Assembly (NCBI RefSeq): GCF_003938655.1
Contig: NZ_RJJT01000012.1
Location: 62,001 to 126,000 of the forward strand
Direction: 5' to 3'
Length of the DNA: 64,000 nucleotides
Origin: Rhizobium pisi
GTDB lineage: Bacteria > Pseudomonadota > Alphaproteobacteria > Rhizobiales > Rhizobiaceae
Below are positions 54,701 through 62,363 of the stretch, piece by piece (the stretch's first letter is position 1; the number at the start of each line of letters is the position of its first letter). Under the pieces are notes generated by a model. The model saw only the letters and a list, made by a program, of their open reading frames with translations. It did no database searches and was not told where the DNA came from. The translations under genes were made by a program, and so were the position numbers.

Positions 54701-57700
54701 AAGGTCTTGCCGTCACCGGTGCCTGTCGTATCCCACTTGGTGGTCACGGTCAGGCCGTCGCCCGAAACATCGGTCAGGGTGATGCTCTTGGTGACGCCGG
54801 CGACGATATCGTCCGTCCTGGTCGTCTTGCTGCCGTTGGCGTTCAGAACCGTCGTGCTGGTGGTCTTCTTGTCGACCGTGGTGTTGCCGTCGCTGTCGTA
54901 TTCGATGGTCTGCGTCAGGCCGTCGGCAGAGGTCGTGACCGTCTTCGTATCCTTGAGCGCATTGCTGGCGCCGAAGTCGCTGAGGATCTGGACCGTCGAG
55001 CCATCGGCCTGCTTTGTGGTGACCGACTTCTTGTCGACAGTATTGTTGCCATCGACATCGGTGGTGACGGTGGTCGAGAGGCCATGAGCCGCAACCGTGG
55101 TAACGGTCTTGCTTTCGAGCGTCGTTCCATCCGGCTTGAAGTAGGACAGCGTCTCCGTCTTGCCGCCATCGGCGTTGAGTACGGTGACGTCGCTCATAGA
55201 GCGGACCACGTTGCCGCTGGCATCGGCCCAGCTCGTCGTCTTGCTCAAACCGCTGGCACTGACATTGGTCGTCGTGCGGGAAATCAGCACATCGCCGATG
55301 CCCTTCTTCGAGATCGTCTCCGTGCGGCTACCGTCGGCATTCAATACGGTGTTATCGGTGGTCACGAGTTCGAAATTGTTGTTCCCATCGAGGTCGGAAC
55401 TAGACGTCTTCAACAGCCCGTCATCCGAGATGGTGACGACCAACTGGCTTTCGAGAGTGCCAGCAGCATTGTACTGCTTGATCTCGTCCTTCTGCGTTCC
55501 TGTGACGTCGATCGTTATCGTTTCCAGGCGATCGACAACGGCGTCGCTGTCGATCTTGGAGCTGATCGTCGTGGTTTTCTGGTCGGCGCTGACCGTGGTG
55601 ATCTTCTGCGAGATCAGCGTGGCATCGGCGTCGGTCGCCTTGATCGTCTCCGTCGTGGTGACTGATCCGAGCGGATCGAGCGGCGTTTTCTTCCAGGACA
55701 AAGTCCTGTTGACCGTACCGTCGCCATCCAGATCATAATCCGTCGACCCATCGAGGCCGTTGAGATTGGTCGTGACTTTGGTTGTGCCGAGGAGCGTCGT
55801 GCCCCGGTAATTCGAGACGGTCTGGAATTGCTTGCCGTAGGTATCGAATGTCGTGACATCGGTCGTCTTGGCGTCGACCACCTCGTCGCCGTTGATGTAC
55901 TCGCTGGTGGTGATCGACTTGCCGTTGCCGGTGGTGAGGATGGTCTTCTTGTTGAGACGCGTGGTATCGCTGCTCGTCAGAGAGATGGTCTCTGTCTTGC
56001 TTCCATCGACACTCAGCACGGTCTGGTCGCTGGTCATCCGATCAGCGACACTATCGCGGTTCAGATCGACGGACGTTGTCGTCGTCAAGCCGTTGCCGCT
56101 GACGGTGACCGTGCTCCTGGTCGTGCCGGTGACGGTATCATTCGGCGTGTAGGCCGTCTCCGTTGTCGTGGTCGAGCCGTCGGCTGCGATGAGCTTGACC
56201 TGGCGCGTATCGATCTTGCCGTCGCCATCGGCATCCGTCCAGATGGTGGTCGTCCGGCGATCGGCGCTGACTTCGGTGATGGTCTGCGTATTCAGCGTTC
56301 CGTCGGCGCTCGTGCTCCTTACCGTTTCCGTGCGCTTGCCCGCACCATCCAGAACGATGACATCGCTCGTCGTCTCCTCGAAGACACCGTCGCCGTTGGC
56401 ATCGGTCTTGACGGTCTGGGTCAGGCTATCGGCCGTTGTGTTAGTGATCGTCGTGGCGATCGTTGCGCCATTGGCGTTCTTTGTCGTCACGGTTTCCGTG
56501 CGGCTGCCATTGGTCCCATTGGTGATAACGTCCTCAACCACGAGGTCGTAAACACCATCGCCGTTCGCATCAGTGCTCGTCTTCTTCGACAAGCCGTCGG
56601 CCGTTGTGATCGCTTCGATCTTGTTGACCATTGAGTCGTCGGAGTTCAGCGTGCTGACGGTATTGGTCGTCTGCCCATCGGCGCCGACGACGATCTTGGT
56701 GAATTTATCGTTCTTCCCGTCGCCATTGGCATCCTCGGCGATGGTGATCGACTTGCCGTCGAGGCTGGTCGTTGTGACCGTCCGTGACAGGAGCGTTCCG
56801 GCCGTGCCGGTCTTGGTGCGACGCTGGACCGTCTGCGTTCGGTTGTTGGCGTCGATCACCGTCATATCTGTATCGGTGAAGTCGACGATATTATCGGCGT
56901 TCACATCGATCGCAACGGTCTTCTTCAATCCGTCGGCTGTGGTGATCGTCGTCGTCTTCGAGCGTTTAATGAAGGATGCGTTGGTGTTGTAGACGATCGT
57001 GTCCAGCGTCACATCGCCTGATGTCGCGACCGTCGATGTGGTATCGGTGCGGGTTTCGGATGGGCCGTTGCCGTCCGAATCGACATAGGTCGAAATCGTG
57101 CGGCCATCGGCGCTGGTCGTCGCACTGGAGGCGGAGAGGGTTTTGCCGTTGGCGCTTGTCTCCTTGGTCGTTTTCTTGCGCGTGCCGTCCGCTGCGATCG
57201 TCGTGGTCTCGGTGACGATATCGTCGTAAGTGCCGTTGCCGTCGCGATCGAGGCTGGTCGTCTTGGTTAGGCCGTCGACGGACGAAGAGACCATCGTCTT
57301 CGTCAGGAGCGTGCCGTTAACGCTGAGCTGTTCCGTGGTCGTCGCGGTCGAACCATCGGCGTTTCGGACATAGATCTGGCGCTGATTGATGATGCCGTCG
57401 CCATCCTGGTCGAGCGTCGTCGTCACGGTCAAATGATCGGCGCTGGTGACCGTCGTGGTGCGATCCTTCAGCGATCCATCGGCATTGAAATTGGAAACGG
57501 TCTTCGTCTGGACGCCTGATGCATCAACGGTCAGCACGTTGGTCTGCGAGCGGTCGAACGTGCCGTTGCCGTCGTCGTCGAACTGGGTCTGAATGTTCCG
57601 GCCATCGGCACTTGTGGTGACGATGTTGCGGAAGGCAAGGCTGCCGTCGGCATTATAGGCAAGGATCGTCTTCTCGACCGAACTGTCAGCCTTCGTGACG

Positions 57701-59988
57701 CTGGTCGTCTTGATGATGTATGAGTCATCGTCATTTGCCAGCTTGGCGTCACCAACCGTTCCAGTCGTGCCGTCGGCGCGGGTGAAGGTGGTAGTTCCGG
57801 TGATCGCGGAGCCGTCGTCGTAAGTCTGGCCGCTGCCCTTCGGTGTCAGGTCGATCGAAGTGATGCCGAGGCTGTCGAGCGTCACCAGCTGCCCGTTGAC
57901 CTCAACCCGGAACTTCGACCATTGGACATCGCCGGCATCCAATTTGCCGTTGCCGTTGGTATCGAAGACATGCTTCAGCGCCTCGAGATCGCTCGTCGCC
58001 GAAGAATCCCATTCGGTGAAGGCGAATTCGTTCGACTGGCTGATCTGGCCGTCGCCATTTGCGTCGATGATAAGGACACCAGTGCCGGCTGCTGCCCAGG
58101 CAGTGCGATGCTGATAGCCGTCACCATCGAGATCCAGGAATTTGAAGGAGGTTGATAAGGTCTCGACGCTCAAGCCGTTGCCGCTCAAATCTAGAAGAAC
58201 CGGCCTCGTGGAGGAGCTCCAGTTGCCGCTGGGGCTTGGTCCGTAATCACTGCTACTCCTGCTTCCAAGAGACTTTGAACTGCTGCTGGATGCCGACTTC
58301 GAGCTGCTGGAGGAGTCTGAAGAGCCAGCTAACCTAGCTGTGTTTTGGGCGCGATGCTTATCCAGGGCGTGGTAGACTTCTGGGGAATAAGGAGAAAGTC
58401 CGGCCATAGCCGAATACGCTTCCAGAAAACTATAGCCAGCCGCAAAAGCGCGATCGGCGACATGTTCGGGGGAGCCGATTTTCTCGCCGTATCTGGCGGG
58501 ACCAAGAGATTCGTAGAAGGCTTGCTTGGAAATGTTCCCGTGAGCCGCCTCTACAGTTTGTACATAGTGTACGGCGCTATATCCAAGGTAACGTTCGGTA
58601 GCGGGATTATCATACTTCCCGGCCTTCTCCGCGTAGGCCACGCTGAAGATAGCTTGAGCTAGAGCGCTGCTGGCGCCGCTGAAGTTAGCCGTAGCCGCTG
58701 CGGTCAGGCCCCAGCCGAGTGCTGTGCCCGCAAATCCCTTCGCGCCACCCAGAGAGTTGTAGTAGTGGTCTAGAGCATCCCCGTTGAGGAGTTGACTTCC
58801 GTAGCCTGGCACATTGTTTGCTACGGCGACGCTTCCCCAATCATCGACGCCCTTCCCGTCGTGGGCAATCTGATCAGATATGTTGTGAACTCTGACACCG
58901 CCCGCAACATAGGTATGCAGATCTTCAACTTCGAAATTGTATGTCTGCCATCCTTCGATTTCGATAGGCTGAAGTGCTGCGCCGCCGGCGCTCCTCCCGG
59001 TAACAATCGCTCGTTCGAACAAGTGCGACGTCTCGACGGAATAGACAATCCTCTCTGCCGTAACTTCGACCAATTGCCCCGATTCTAAAACGACCATTGC
59101 TTTACCGGCGTTGATCATTTGCTCGATCGGAGGGAAGGTGCCAAACCGGTCTAGGAAATGGTGACCAGGAGTGCAAACGAGTTCATATGGTTGGCCGTGA
59201 TCATGCCAGCTTAGCCGAATCCATTCCATTGTGACGTTTCGGAAGATCCGCGTCACTCTCCTAGGGACAAGGTCACTCCGGCCATTCGATTCAGCTTGGT
59301 CGAAGGCGAGCACTGTGTCGCCCACACGAATTTCGTCGATTCGCTTGCTCTCCGCCCGGCTGGTTCGAATCTGCGTTGAGCCGGCGAAACACTTAGGGCC
59401 TGCTGGAACCATAGTATAGGTGGCGAAAGCACCAAATTGATGGAGCTGAAACGCCCCAGAGACAGGCACGCCCTGGCCAACAAACTCAATTTTGTAAGGC
59501 GTGCCCCGCCCAGACAAAATAGAACCGATAGCTCGAAGGGTTTCAAGTATCGGATTCCAAGTATTGTGTGAGAAATCGAACTGCTCGTCGAATGGTCTTA
59601 TTTCTCCAGCGACGGCTATCCGGCCGTTGCCAAGCACCGTTACATCGCCGCGAAATCCAGCCGATGTATTACCCCAAACAAACGAACGATCGCTTACGAA
59701 GCCGGTGTTCGGATAATAGCTATATGTTGCCGTTGCGCTACTCGCTCCCGACGCGGCTCTTATCGTCGCATTCGTTTCGAAATGGACAACCGTTCCTGGC
59801 GCCAAACCCTGAGTCGCTCGACCAAACGAAGACGCGAAGCTTTCGATCGAGAAGACCGAGCCTGCACCGCGAGTCATATGGGAATTCATGTCAACGTAGA
59901 CAGTGCCTCCGTTGCCGATTTCCCACTGCACCTGCGCGTCTTCTCGTCCAAAACTGGTCAGAGGATTTTTTTTCGAACCTGGTCCCAT
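51757..59988 (-). CDS. Giant type I-secreted protein with Hint domain and calcium-site repeats
   Basis: A 2743-residue protein. Residues 1-199 are of unknown type. A Hint (intein/hedgehog-like) domain spans about 200-369, from Cys200 (CFAGSTQIRT) through CTPGHHFLD to the terminal VHN. After a helical stretch and a serine-rich linker (556-594) comes an EF-hand/dockerin-like module (597-755; FLDLDGDGYQ, IIDANGDGQIS, FDTNGNGKLD). From about 790 to 2140 lie about 25 degenerate repeats of 50-55 residues with the pattern TTSADG...D.DGDG..D, then an YD-like tyrosine-rich region. A second EF-hand-like module (2556-2743) ends the protein, where an uncleaved type I secretion signal is expected. No GGxGxDxUx RTX nonapeptides were seen. 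It begins at TAATG, coupled to the small upstream gene. Function unknown; adhesin, toxin or matrix protein are possible. Confidence 0.88.
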   Translation of the reverse strand: MGPGSKKNPLTSFGREDAQVQWEIGNGGTVYVDMNSHMTRGAGSVFSIESFASSFGRATQGLAPGTVVHFETNATIRAASGASSATATYSYYPNTGFVSDRSFVWGNTSAGFRGDVTVLGNGRIAVAGEIRPFDEQFDFSHNTWNPILETLRAIGSILSGRGTPYKIEFVGQGVPVSGAFQLHQFGAFATYTMVPAGPKCFAGSTQIRTSRAESKRIDEIRVGDTVLAFDQAESNGRSDLVPRRVTRIFRNVTMEWIRLSWHDHGQPYELVCTPGHHFLDRFGTFPPIEQMINAGKAMVVLESGQLVEVTAERIVYSVETSHLFERAIVTGRSAGGAALQPIEIEGWQTYNFEVEDLHTYVAGGVRVHNISDQIAHDGKGVDDWGSVAVANNVPGYGSQLLNGDALDHYYNSLGGAKGFAGTALGWGLTAAATANFSGASSALAQAIFSVAYAEKAGKYDNPATERYLGYSAVHYVQTVEAAHGNISKQAFYESLGPARYGEKIGSPEHVADRAFAAGYSFLEAYSAMAGLSPYSPEVYHALDKHRAQNTARLAGSSDSSSSSKSASSSSSKSLGSRSSSDYGPSPSGNWSSSTRPVLLDLSGNGLSVETLSTSFKFLDLDGDGYQHRTAWAAAGTGVLIIDANGDGQISQSNEFAFTEWDSSATSDLEALKHVFDTNGNGKLDAGDVQWSKFRVEVNGQLVTLDSLGITSIDLTPKGSGQTYDDGSAITGTTTFTRADGTTGTVGDAKLANDDDSYIIKTTSVTKADSSVEKTILAYNADGSLAFRNIVTTSADGRNIQTQFDDDGNGTFDRSQTNVLTVDASGVQTKTVSNFNADGSLKDRTTTVTSADHLTVTTTLDQDGDGIINQRQIYVRNADGSTATTTEQLSVNGTLLTKTMVSSSVDGLTKTTSLDRDGNGTYDDIVTETTTIAADGTRKKTTKETSANGKTLSASSATTSADGRTISTYVDSDGNGPSETRTDTTSTVATSGDVTLDTIVYNTNASFIKRSKTTTITTADGLKKTVAIDVNADNIVDFTDTDMTVIDANNRTQTVQRRTKTGTAGTLLSRTVTTTSLDGKSITIAEDANGDGKNDKFTKIVVGADGQTTNTVSTLNSDDSMVNKIEAITTADGLSKKTSTDANGDGVYDLVVEDVITNGTNGSRTETVTTKNANGATIATTITNTTADSLTQTVKTDANGDGVFEETTSDVIVLDGAGKRTETVRSTSADGTLNTQTITEVSADRRTTTIWTDADGDGKIDTRQVKLIAADGSTTTTETAYTPNDTVTGTTRSTVTVSGNGLTTTTSVDLNRDSVADRMTSDQTVLSVDGSKTETISLTSSDTTRLNKKTILTTGNGKSITTSEYINGDEVVDAKTTDVTTFDTYGKQFQTVSNYRGTTLLGTTKVTTNLNGLDGSTDYDLDGDGTVNRTLSWKKTPLDPLGSVTTTETIKATDADATLISQKITTVSADQKTTTISSKIDSDAVVDRLETITIDVTGTQKDEIKQYNAAGTLESQLVVTISDDGLLKTSSSDLDGNNNFELVTTDNTVLNADGSRTETISKKGIGDVLISRTTTNVSASGLSKTTSWADASGNVVRSMSDVTVLNADGGKTETLSYFKPDGTTLESKTVTTVAAHGLSTTVTTDVDGNNTVDKKSVTTKQADGSTVQILSDFGASNALKDTKTVTTSADGLTQTIEYDSDGNTTVDKKTTSTTVLNANGSKTTRTDDIVAGVTKSITLTDVSGDGLTVTTKWDTTGTGDGKTFDKSRTDVTVLNANGSKTQTISNLTGTTLTSRYLVTTSANGLSITTQIDPTGAGTYSQTATDVTVLNANGTKTRTVESKKADGSLISRTTATISANGLIVASSEERPGFANQTATDSTTVLADGAIRETVETKDSGGTRIGKVVTLTSADKLTVTIDRDGNGDGIVDQHQETVTAPSGIQTSVTTNFKADGTTVKDKSTIVVSADGRMTTTTWDLDGNGTNDRQRVTNFTANADGSSTTVISDTDFPAGTLAAKTTIQTSADGRVRTTSKDINGDGTPDQVDTVTVDTTGSSVSVVTNYAAARNISNLTPGVVYWSQAIAAKIETTTSADGRVKVAKYDYDGNGAYETVMQSTIQVDGSVVTTVTETNASGAVNARGTIATSADGLITTLSKDTDNNGTVDHTENAVTHADGSITLTKIDLNASGALTQTVVDQVTALGSLSSSLTTDSAGRKTADTVVAADGSSVATTYDGPSGQQLSVSNATRAGLLTSATFYDPLNAKQWTRIEQQYDAAGKKTLEKQFNRDGTRVEITYDVSNATWDRYEKWYDTSNRLTGQTNYNDDGTREVYTYDVAGTQSWSTIRQNYIAAGLSSQYQYYYNGTTDVFNYDPGKTVGWDRIESTYNSTTQLTDDHLTVKNVYYDNSEKSFNSWDRSGSQPWFFSRTDKNSADQKTYEETTLDSGETRKTTYDVSGRENWSYKTDYYTSATADVLMKTFYQRDDTRKWTWVTFDYQYRYDWLRDEVNYDRNGVRTSEDKYFDNGTRIEYEYHSDRGGTLDWWRSYDAQGRPGPIHYANSPILLDLNGDNHVDLRPLDSLGSSVGFDWDGDGLADETAWVGPQDGFLAIDLGAGGTAGADGHIDQARELAFSLWNDGATTDLDGLRLAFDTNHDNVLDLNDDRWSEFRVWRDLNQNGVSDAGELQTMTDAGIRLINLIASSDGAQSFADGSMITGTSSYQTVDGTNQYLVGDAILASRSSRDANVA
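53520..57620 (-). repeat. About 25 tandem coding repeats of roughly 160 bp
   Basis: Within the giant gene a 50-55-codon unit recurs about 25 times by my reading. Each has a TTSADG/TVSADG-type turn, a Thr-rich strand, a DxDGDGxxD-type acidic loop, and a TVLNADGS-type stretch with TETxS. The copies differ clearly in DNA and protein, so the array is old and kept by selection rather than newly amplified. Acidic loops suggest calcium-dependent folding after export. Confidence 0.8.
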
Positions 59989-60332
59989 TATTTCTCGCCC
60001 CTCGATATATCCATAAATTCAACCTGCCCGCGAGCGCCGAACGCCACTGACAAAGCAATGGGGTCTGCTGAAAGCGGCTTCTTAACCTCGCACCCAATAA
60101 AGAAGCTCACATCTGGAAGCCGATCGGTTTCCGACGGCTCAATTTTGGAGCAATTCGCAAACCGCATACGGTCGACTTCTCCGGATTCAGCAAGGTATTT
60201 TTTTAATATATCTCTCGCCTGCTCGTCCGGATTTTTATGTGACTGGAGAGTTTCTCCATATATATAGATGACCAGCATACAAAGTACGAAGGACATTACT
60301 AGCCAGAGATATTTACTAGACGGAAGCTTCAT
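59988..60332 (-). CDS. Small membrane-anchored protein coupled to the giant gene
   Basis: A 114-residue protein starting MKLPSSKYLWLVMSFVLCML; one hydrophobic segment (about residues 8-27) anchors it, and the rest (KNPDEQARDILKKYLAESGE, VSFFIGCEVKKPLSADPIAL) would face the periplasm. ATG 60332 puts the positive residues next to the anchor; a longer in-frame start lies at 60374. Its stop TAA overlaps the giant gene's ATG by one base (TAATG). No family was recognised. The tight coupling suggests a partner, chaperone or immunity-like role for the giant protein; this is inference. Confidence 0.7.
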   Translation of the reverse strand: MKLPSSKYLWLVMSFVLCMLVIYIYGETLQSHKNPDEQARDILKKYLAESGEVDRMRFANCSKIEPSETDRLPDVSFFIGCEVKKPLSADPIALSVAFGARGQVEFMDISRGEK

Positions 60333-60374
60333 TCTGCGCCTGTAGATGCAATTTGCGATAGCGTGTATTTTCAC

Positions 60375-60830
60375 AAAACTCTGATTTAATCATCAAATCA
60401 ACTTGCCTAGAGCCGCCAAGCAACAATAACTCGTCGCCACAAGGAGATCTCATGCCGACCACGGCACGCTGTGGGTCAAAATGACCGCGCACTCACTTAC
60501 CTTCGTCCAAAAGCAGTAGGATCATTGGTGACACACCGAGAAACGAGTGACCCGCGCCTGACGCGAGAGGCGGCACCCGGCGTAAAGGATTATAACCTTG
60601 TTGATGACCCGAACCGCGTTGCGCATCGGATATTATAAGTAAAAAGGAAAATTCTGGAAATAAGAACATCGTCCCTTGATCAAAATTGGAAAATTCTTAG
60701 CAATTTAAGCTCTTAAACAATTATTGCCGCCGAACAAGGGGTCAGCATAAAATTTCTACATAGACGTGCAATTTTAACCACGCTGTGGACTTTCAGTCTT
60801 CGGTGGCTGTGAGGGGGAGCGCGAGGGGAA
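60375..60830. promoter_or_regulatory. AT-rich upstream region of the secretion operon
   Basis: This region is much richer in A+T than its surroundings. It holds an inverted repeat TGATTT-N7-AAATCA at 60382-60400, just before the small membrane protein gene, and a 10-base direct repeat GGAAAATTCT at 60646-60655 and 60688-60697 (42 bases apart, about four helix turns). These are candidate operators for the - strand operon. No gene was recognised in it. Confidence 0.45.
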
Positions 60831-61031
60831 GCGTGCGTTTCGTCATCCGGCTTAGCGCATGGGTTGGGGATGCGCATTACGGCCGAAGGCGTCGAAACAG
60901 TCGGTCAGGCAACGTGGCTTAGAAAATAAAAATGCGATCGACTGCAAGGACGGCTCTTGGGCGCCCCCATGTCCCGCGATGCAATCGGCAATTTCCTTAG
61001 TCACGGCTTTGGTGCAGCGATCGCAGTGTAA
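60831..61031 (+). pseudogene. EAL-domain (c-di-GMP phosphodiesterase) C-terminal remnant with internal stop
   Basis: In one + strand frame the sequence reads GLAHGLGMRITAEGVETVGQ, then ATWLRK, a TAA at 60927-60929, then KCDRLQGRLLGAPMSRDAIG up to a stop at 61029-61031. TAEGVET and QG-LLG-P are the last two conserved motifs of EAL domains. The frame is unbroken apart from the TAA, so this is a nonsense-mutated tail. Everything upstream of about 60831, including the EAL motif, is missing. It lies directly beside the IS5-family element. Confidence 0.75.
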
Positions 61032-61057
61032 GTGGATTTCTGTCTTTGAAGTCCTGG

Positions 61058-62047
61058 CTATTCGGTAGCGTTTCTGCATCGGACGGATTTCGGGCGGGCG
61101 CATGCGAGCATCCGGTTCAGGACGCCGAAGCCAATAGCCACTTCGGTCCGCTGTGCTGCGAACGAGCGTGCCCTCAGCCGGGTGCCGATGATCGATTTGT
61201 ACCGGCCGATCGCGTTCTCCACCAGCGATCGCTTGCCATAGCTGGTATCGACTTGCCACTTCATCCGGCCATCGGCGTTGATGGCCGCGATATGTTGGTT
61301 TCGTTGATCGGTGGGATCGCTGGCTGGCTGTTCCACCGCATTGGCACGTGGCGGAATTACCACCGTAGCGCCGGGGCTGTGCCTGATAACAGCCTCATAG
61401 GTGGGATTGCCATCATAAGCGCCATCGGCCGTGAACTGCCCGATCGGCATCTCTATCTGGTCAAGCAGCGGTTCCACCTGAGAAGCGTCGCCGGCATCCT
61501 GATCCGTCATGACCTGTGCGATGATCCCGCCGCTGTCGGCATCCAGCGCCAGATGCAGTTTACGCCAGTTGCGACGGGATCTGGCACCGTGCTTTTCCTC
61601 CAGCCATTGGCCCGCACCGTAGATCTGCAACCCTGAACTATCGATGAGGACGTGGACGGGCCCCTTGTCGGGGACACGAGAAAACTGCCGCTTGTTCGGC
61701 GCTCTTGGTTTGCTTGCCCTTCGGCTCAACGTCGTATGATCGGGAACGGCCAGATCCAGCCCCATCAGCTTGAGCACCGAAGCCATAAAGCCTTCCGTCT
61801 GTCGCAGCCTCAGGCCAAACACCAATCCCAGCGTCAAAGCAGTCTCTATCGCCAGATCGGAATAGCGCGGCTGACCGCCGCGTGTTGTTCGCTTCGGCGC
61901 CTGCCAGGACGATACTACTTGCGGCGAGATCCAAAGCGTCAGGCTGCCTCGCCGACGAAGACCGGCCTCATATTCCGGCCAGTTCGTCAGCTTGAACTTC
62001 ATCTTCTCGATGCGATGGCGGCGAGAGGCGTTGTGTTTGAAGGGCAT
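61058..62047 (-). mobile_element. IS5-family insertion sequence (ends not resolved)
   Basis: The transposase gene fills this interval. I could not fix the terminal inverted repeats or a target duplication by eye. The left end should lie between the EAL remnant's stop (61031) and the transposase stop; the right end lies within the next 50 bases or so after the transposase start. Confidence 0.65.
61058..62047 (-). CDS. IS5-family transposase
   Basis: A 329-residue DDE transposase of the IS5 family. The N-terminal DUF4096/772-like region (NWPEYEAGLRRRGSLTLWIS) is followed by the catalytic residues: first Asp in VLIDSSGLQIYG, second in FTADGAYDGNPTYE, and Glu in RSLVENAIGRYKSIIG with the family YREK-like spacing. 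The gene is full length and appears intact, so the element may be active. The start could also be the in-frame ATG 15 codons downstream (MKFKLTNWPEYE). Confidence 0.9.
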   Translation of the reverse strand: MPFKHNASRRHRIEKMKFKLTNWPEYEAGLRRRGSLTLWISPQVVSSWQAPKRTTRGGQPRYSDLAIETALTLGLVFGLRLRQTEGFMASVLKLMGLDLAVPDHTTLSRRASKPRAPNKRQFSRVPDKGPVHVLIDSSGLQIYGAGQWLEEKHGARSRRNWRKLHLALDADSGGIIAQVMTDQDAGDASQVEPLLDQIEMPIGQFTADGAYDGNPTYEAVIRHSPGATVVIPPRANAVEQPASDPTDQRNQHIAAINADGRMKWQVDTSYGKRSLVENAIGRYKSIIGTRLRARSFAAQRTEVAIGFGVLNRMLACARPKSVRCRNATE

Positions 62048-62363
62048 CGTCGGACAGACCAGTTATGAGACTGTAACAGCACCTAACCCGCTGCCATTAA
62101 CGATCCCTGCACCAACGCCTAATTGAATGAGAAAATGCAACGGATCCAGGTTTCATTGAGGGTCGTCGACACCGGGATGGCGCAAGAGTTCCAATTGAGC
62201 AGCAGCGGATACGCGCTGCGCCTCAGTTGGAACCTTTTTTCTCATCCTTGATCCGCCTGAAAGCTGGTTGAAAGCTTGGGCCAGCTATCTTCCCCAAATC
62301 GCAGAGGAGCGCGTGGCCGTCGTGGCAACGTAAGTGCGATACGAAAACCCAGGAGGAGATCCA
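62048..62363. other. Leader region of ABC operon
   Basis: About 316 bases between the IS transposase and the binding-protein gene. It holds the right end of the IS, a strong terminator-like hairpin (62188-62240, listed separately) and the ribosome-binding site AGGAGGAG. No thiamine-pyrophosphate riboswitch or other known leader motif was found by eye. Confidence 0.5.
62188..62240 (+). terminator. Strong intrinsic terminator-like hairpin before ABC operon
   Basis: A 20-base arm at 62188-62207 pairs with 62214-62233 at 17 of 20 positions (one more as G-T), with a six-base loop, and is followed by CTTTTTT at 62234-62240. This is a textbook Rho-independent terminator on the + strand. It lies 124 bases before the binding-protein start, so it either ends an upstream transcript or works as an attenuator in the operon leader. 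Confidence 0.75.

Noticed and set aside
53476..56992. Several + strand frames of 100-300 codons opposite the giant gene
   Set aside because: They mirror the repeated coding units on the other strand and have valine/leucine-rich low-complexity composition; no start signals.
60852..61259. 135-codon - strand frame at the end of the IS
   Set aside because: It overlaps the IS5 transposase in a different frame and runs antisense to the clear EAL-domain motifs.
60859..62094. Longer IS boundaries based on GGGTTGGGGATGCG near 60861 and GGGTTAGGTGCTG (reverse) near 62080
   Set aside because: The left copy is part of the EAL coding sequence (HGLGMR), so the match is probably chance.
62048..62363. Thiamine-pyrophosphate riboswitch before the NMT1-like gene
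   Set aside because: The conserved CUGAGA and ACC-UGA-CUGG elements were not found; only a terminator hairpin is present.
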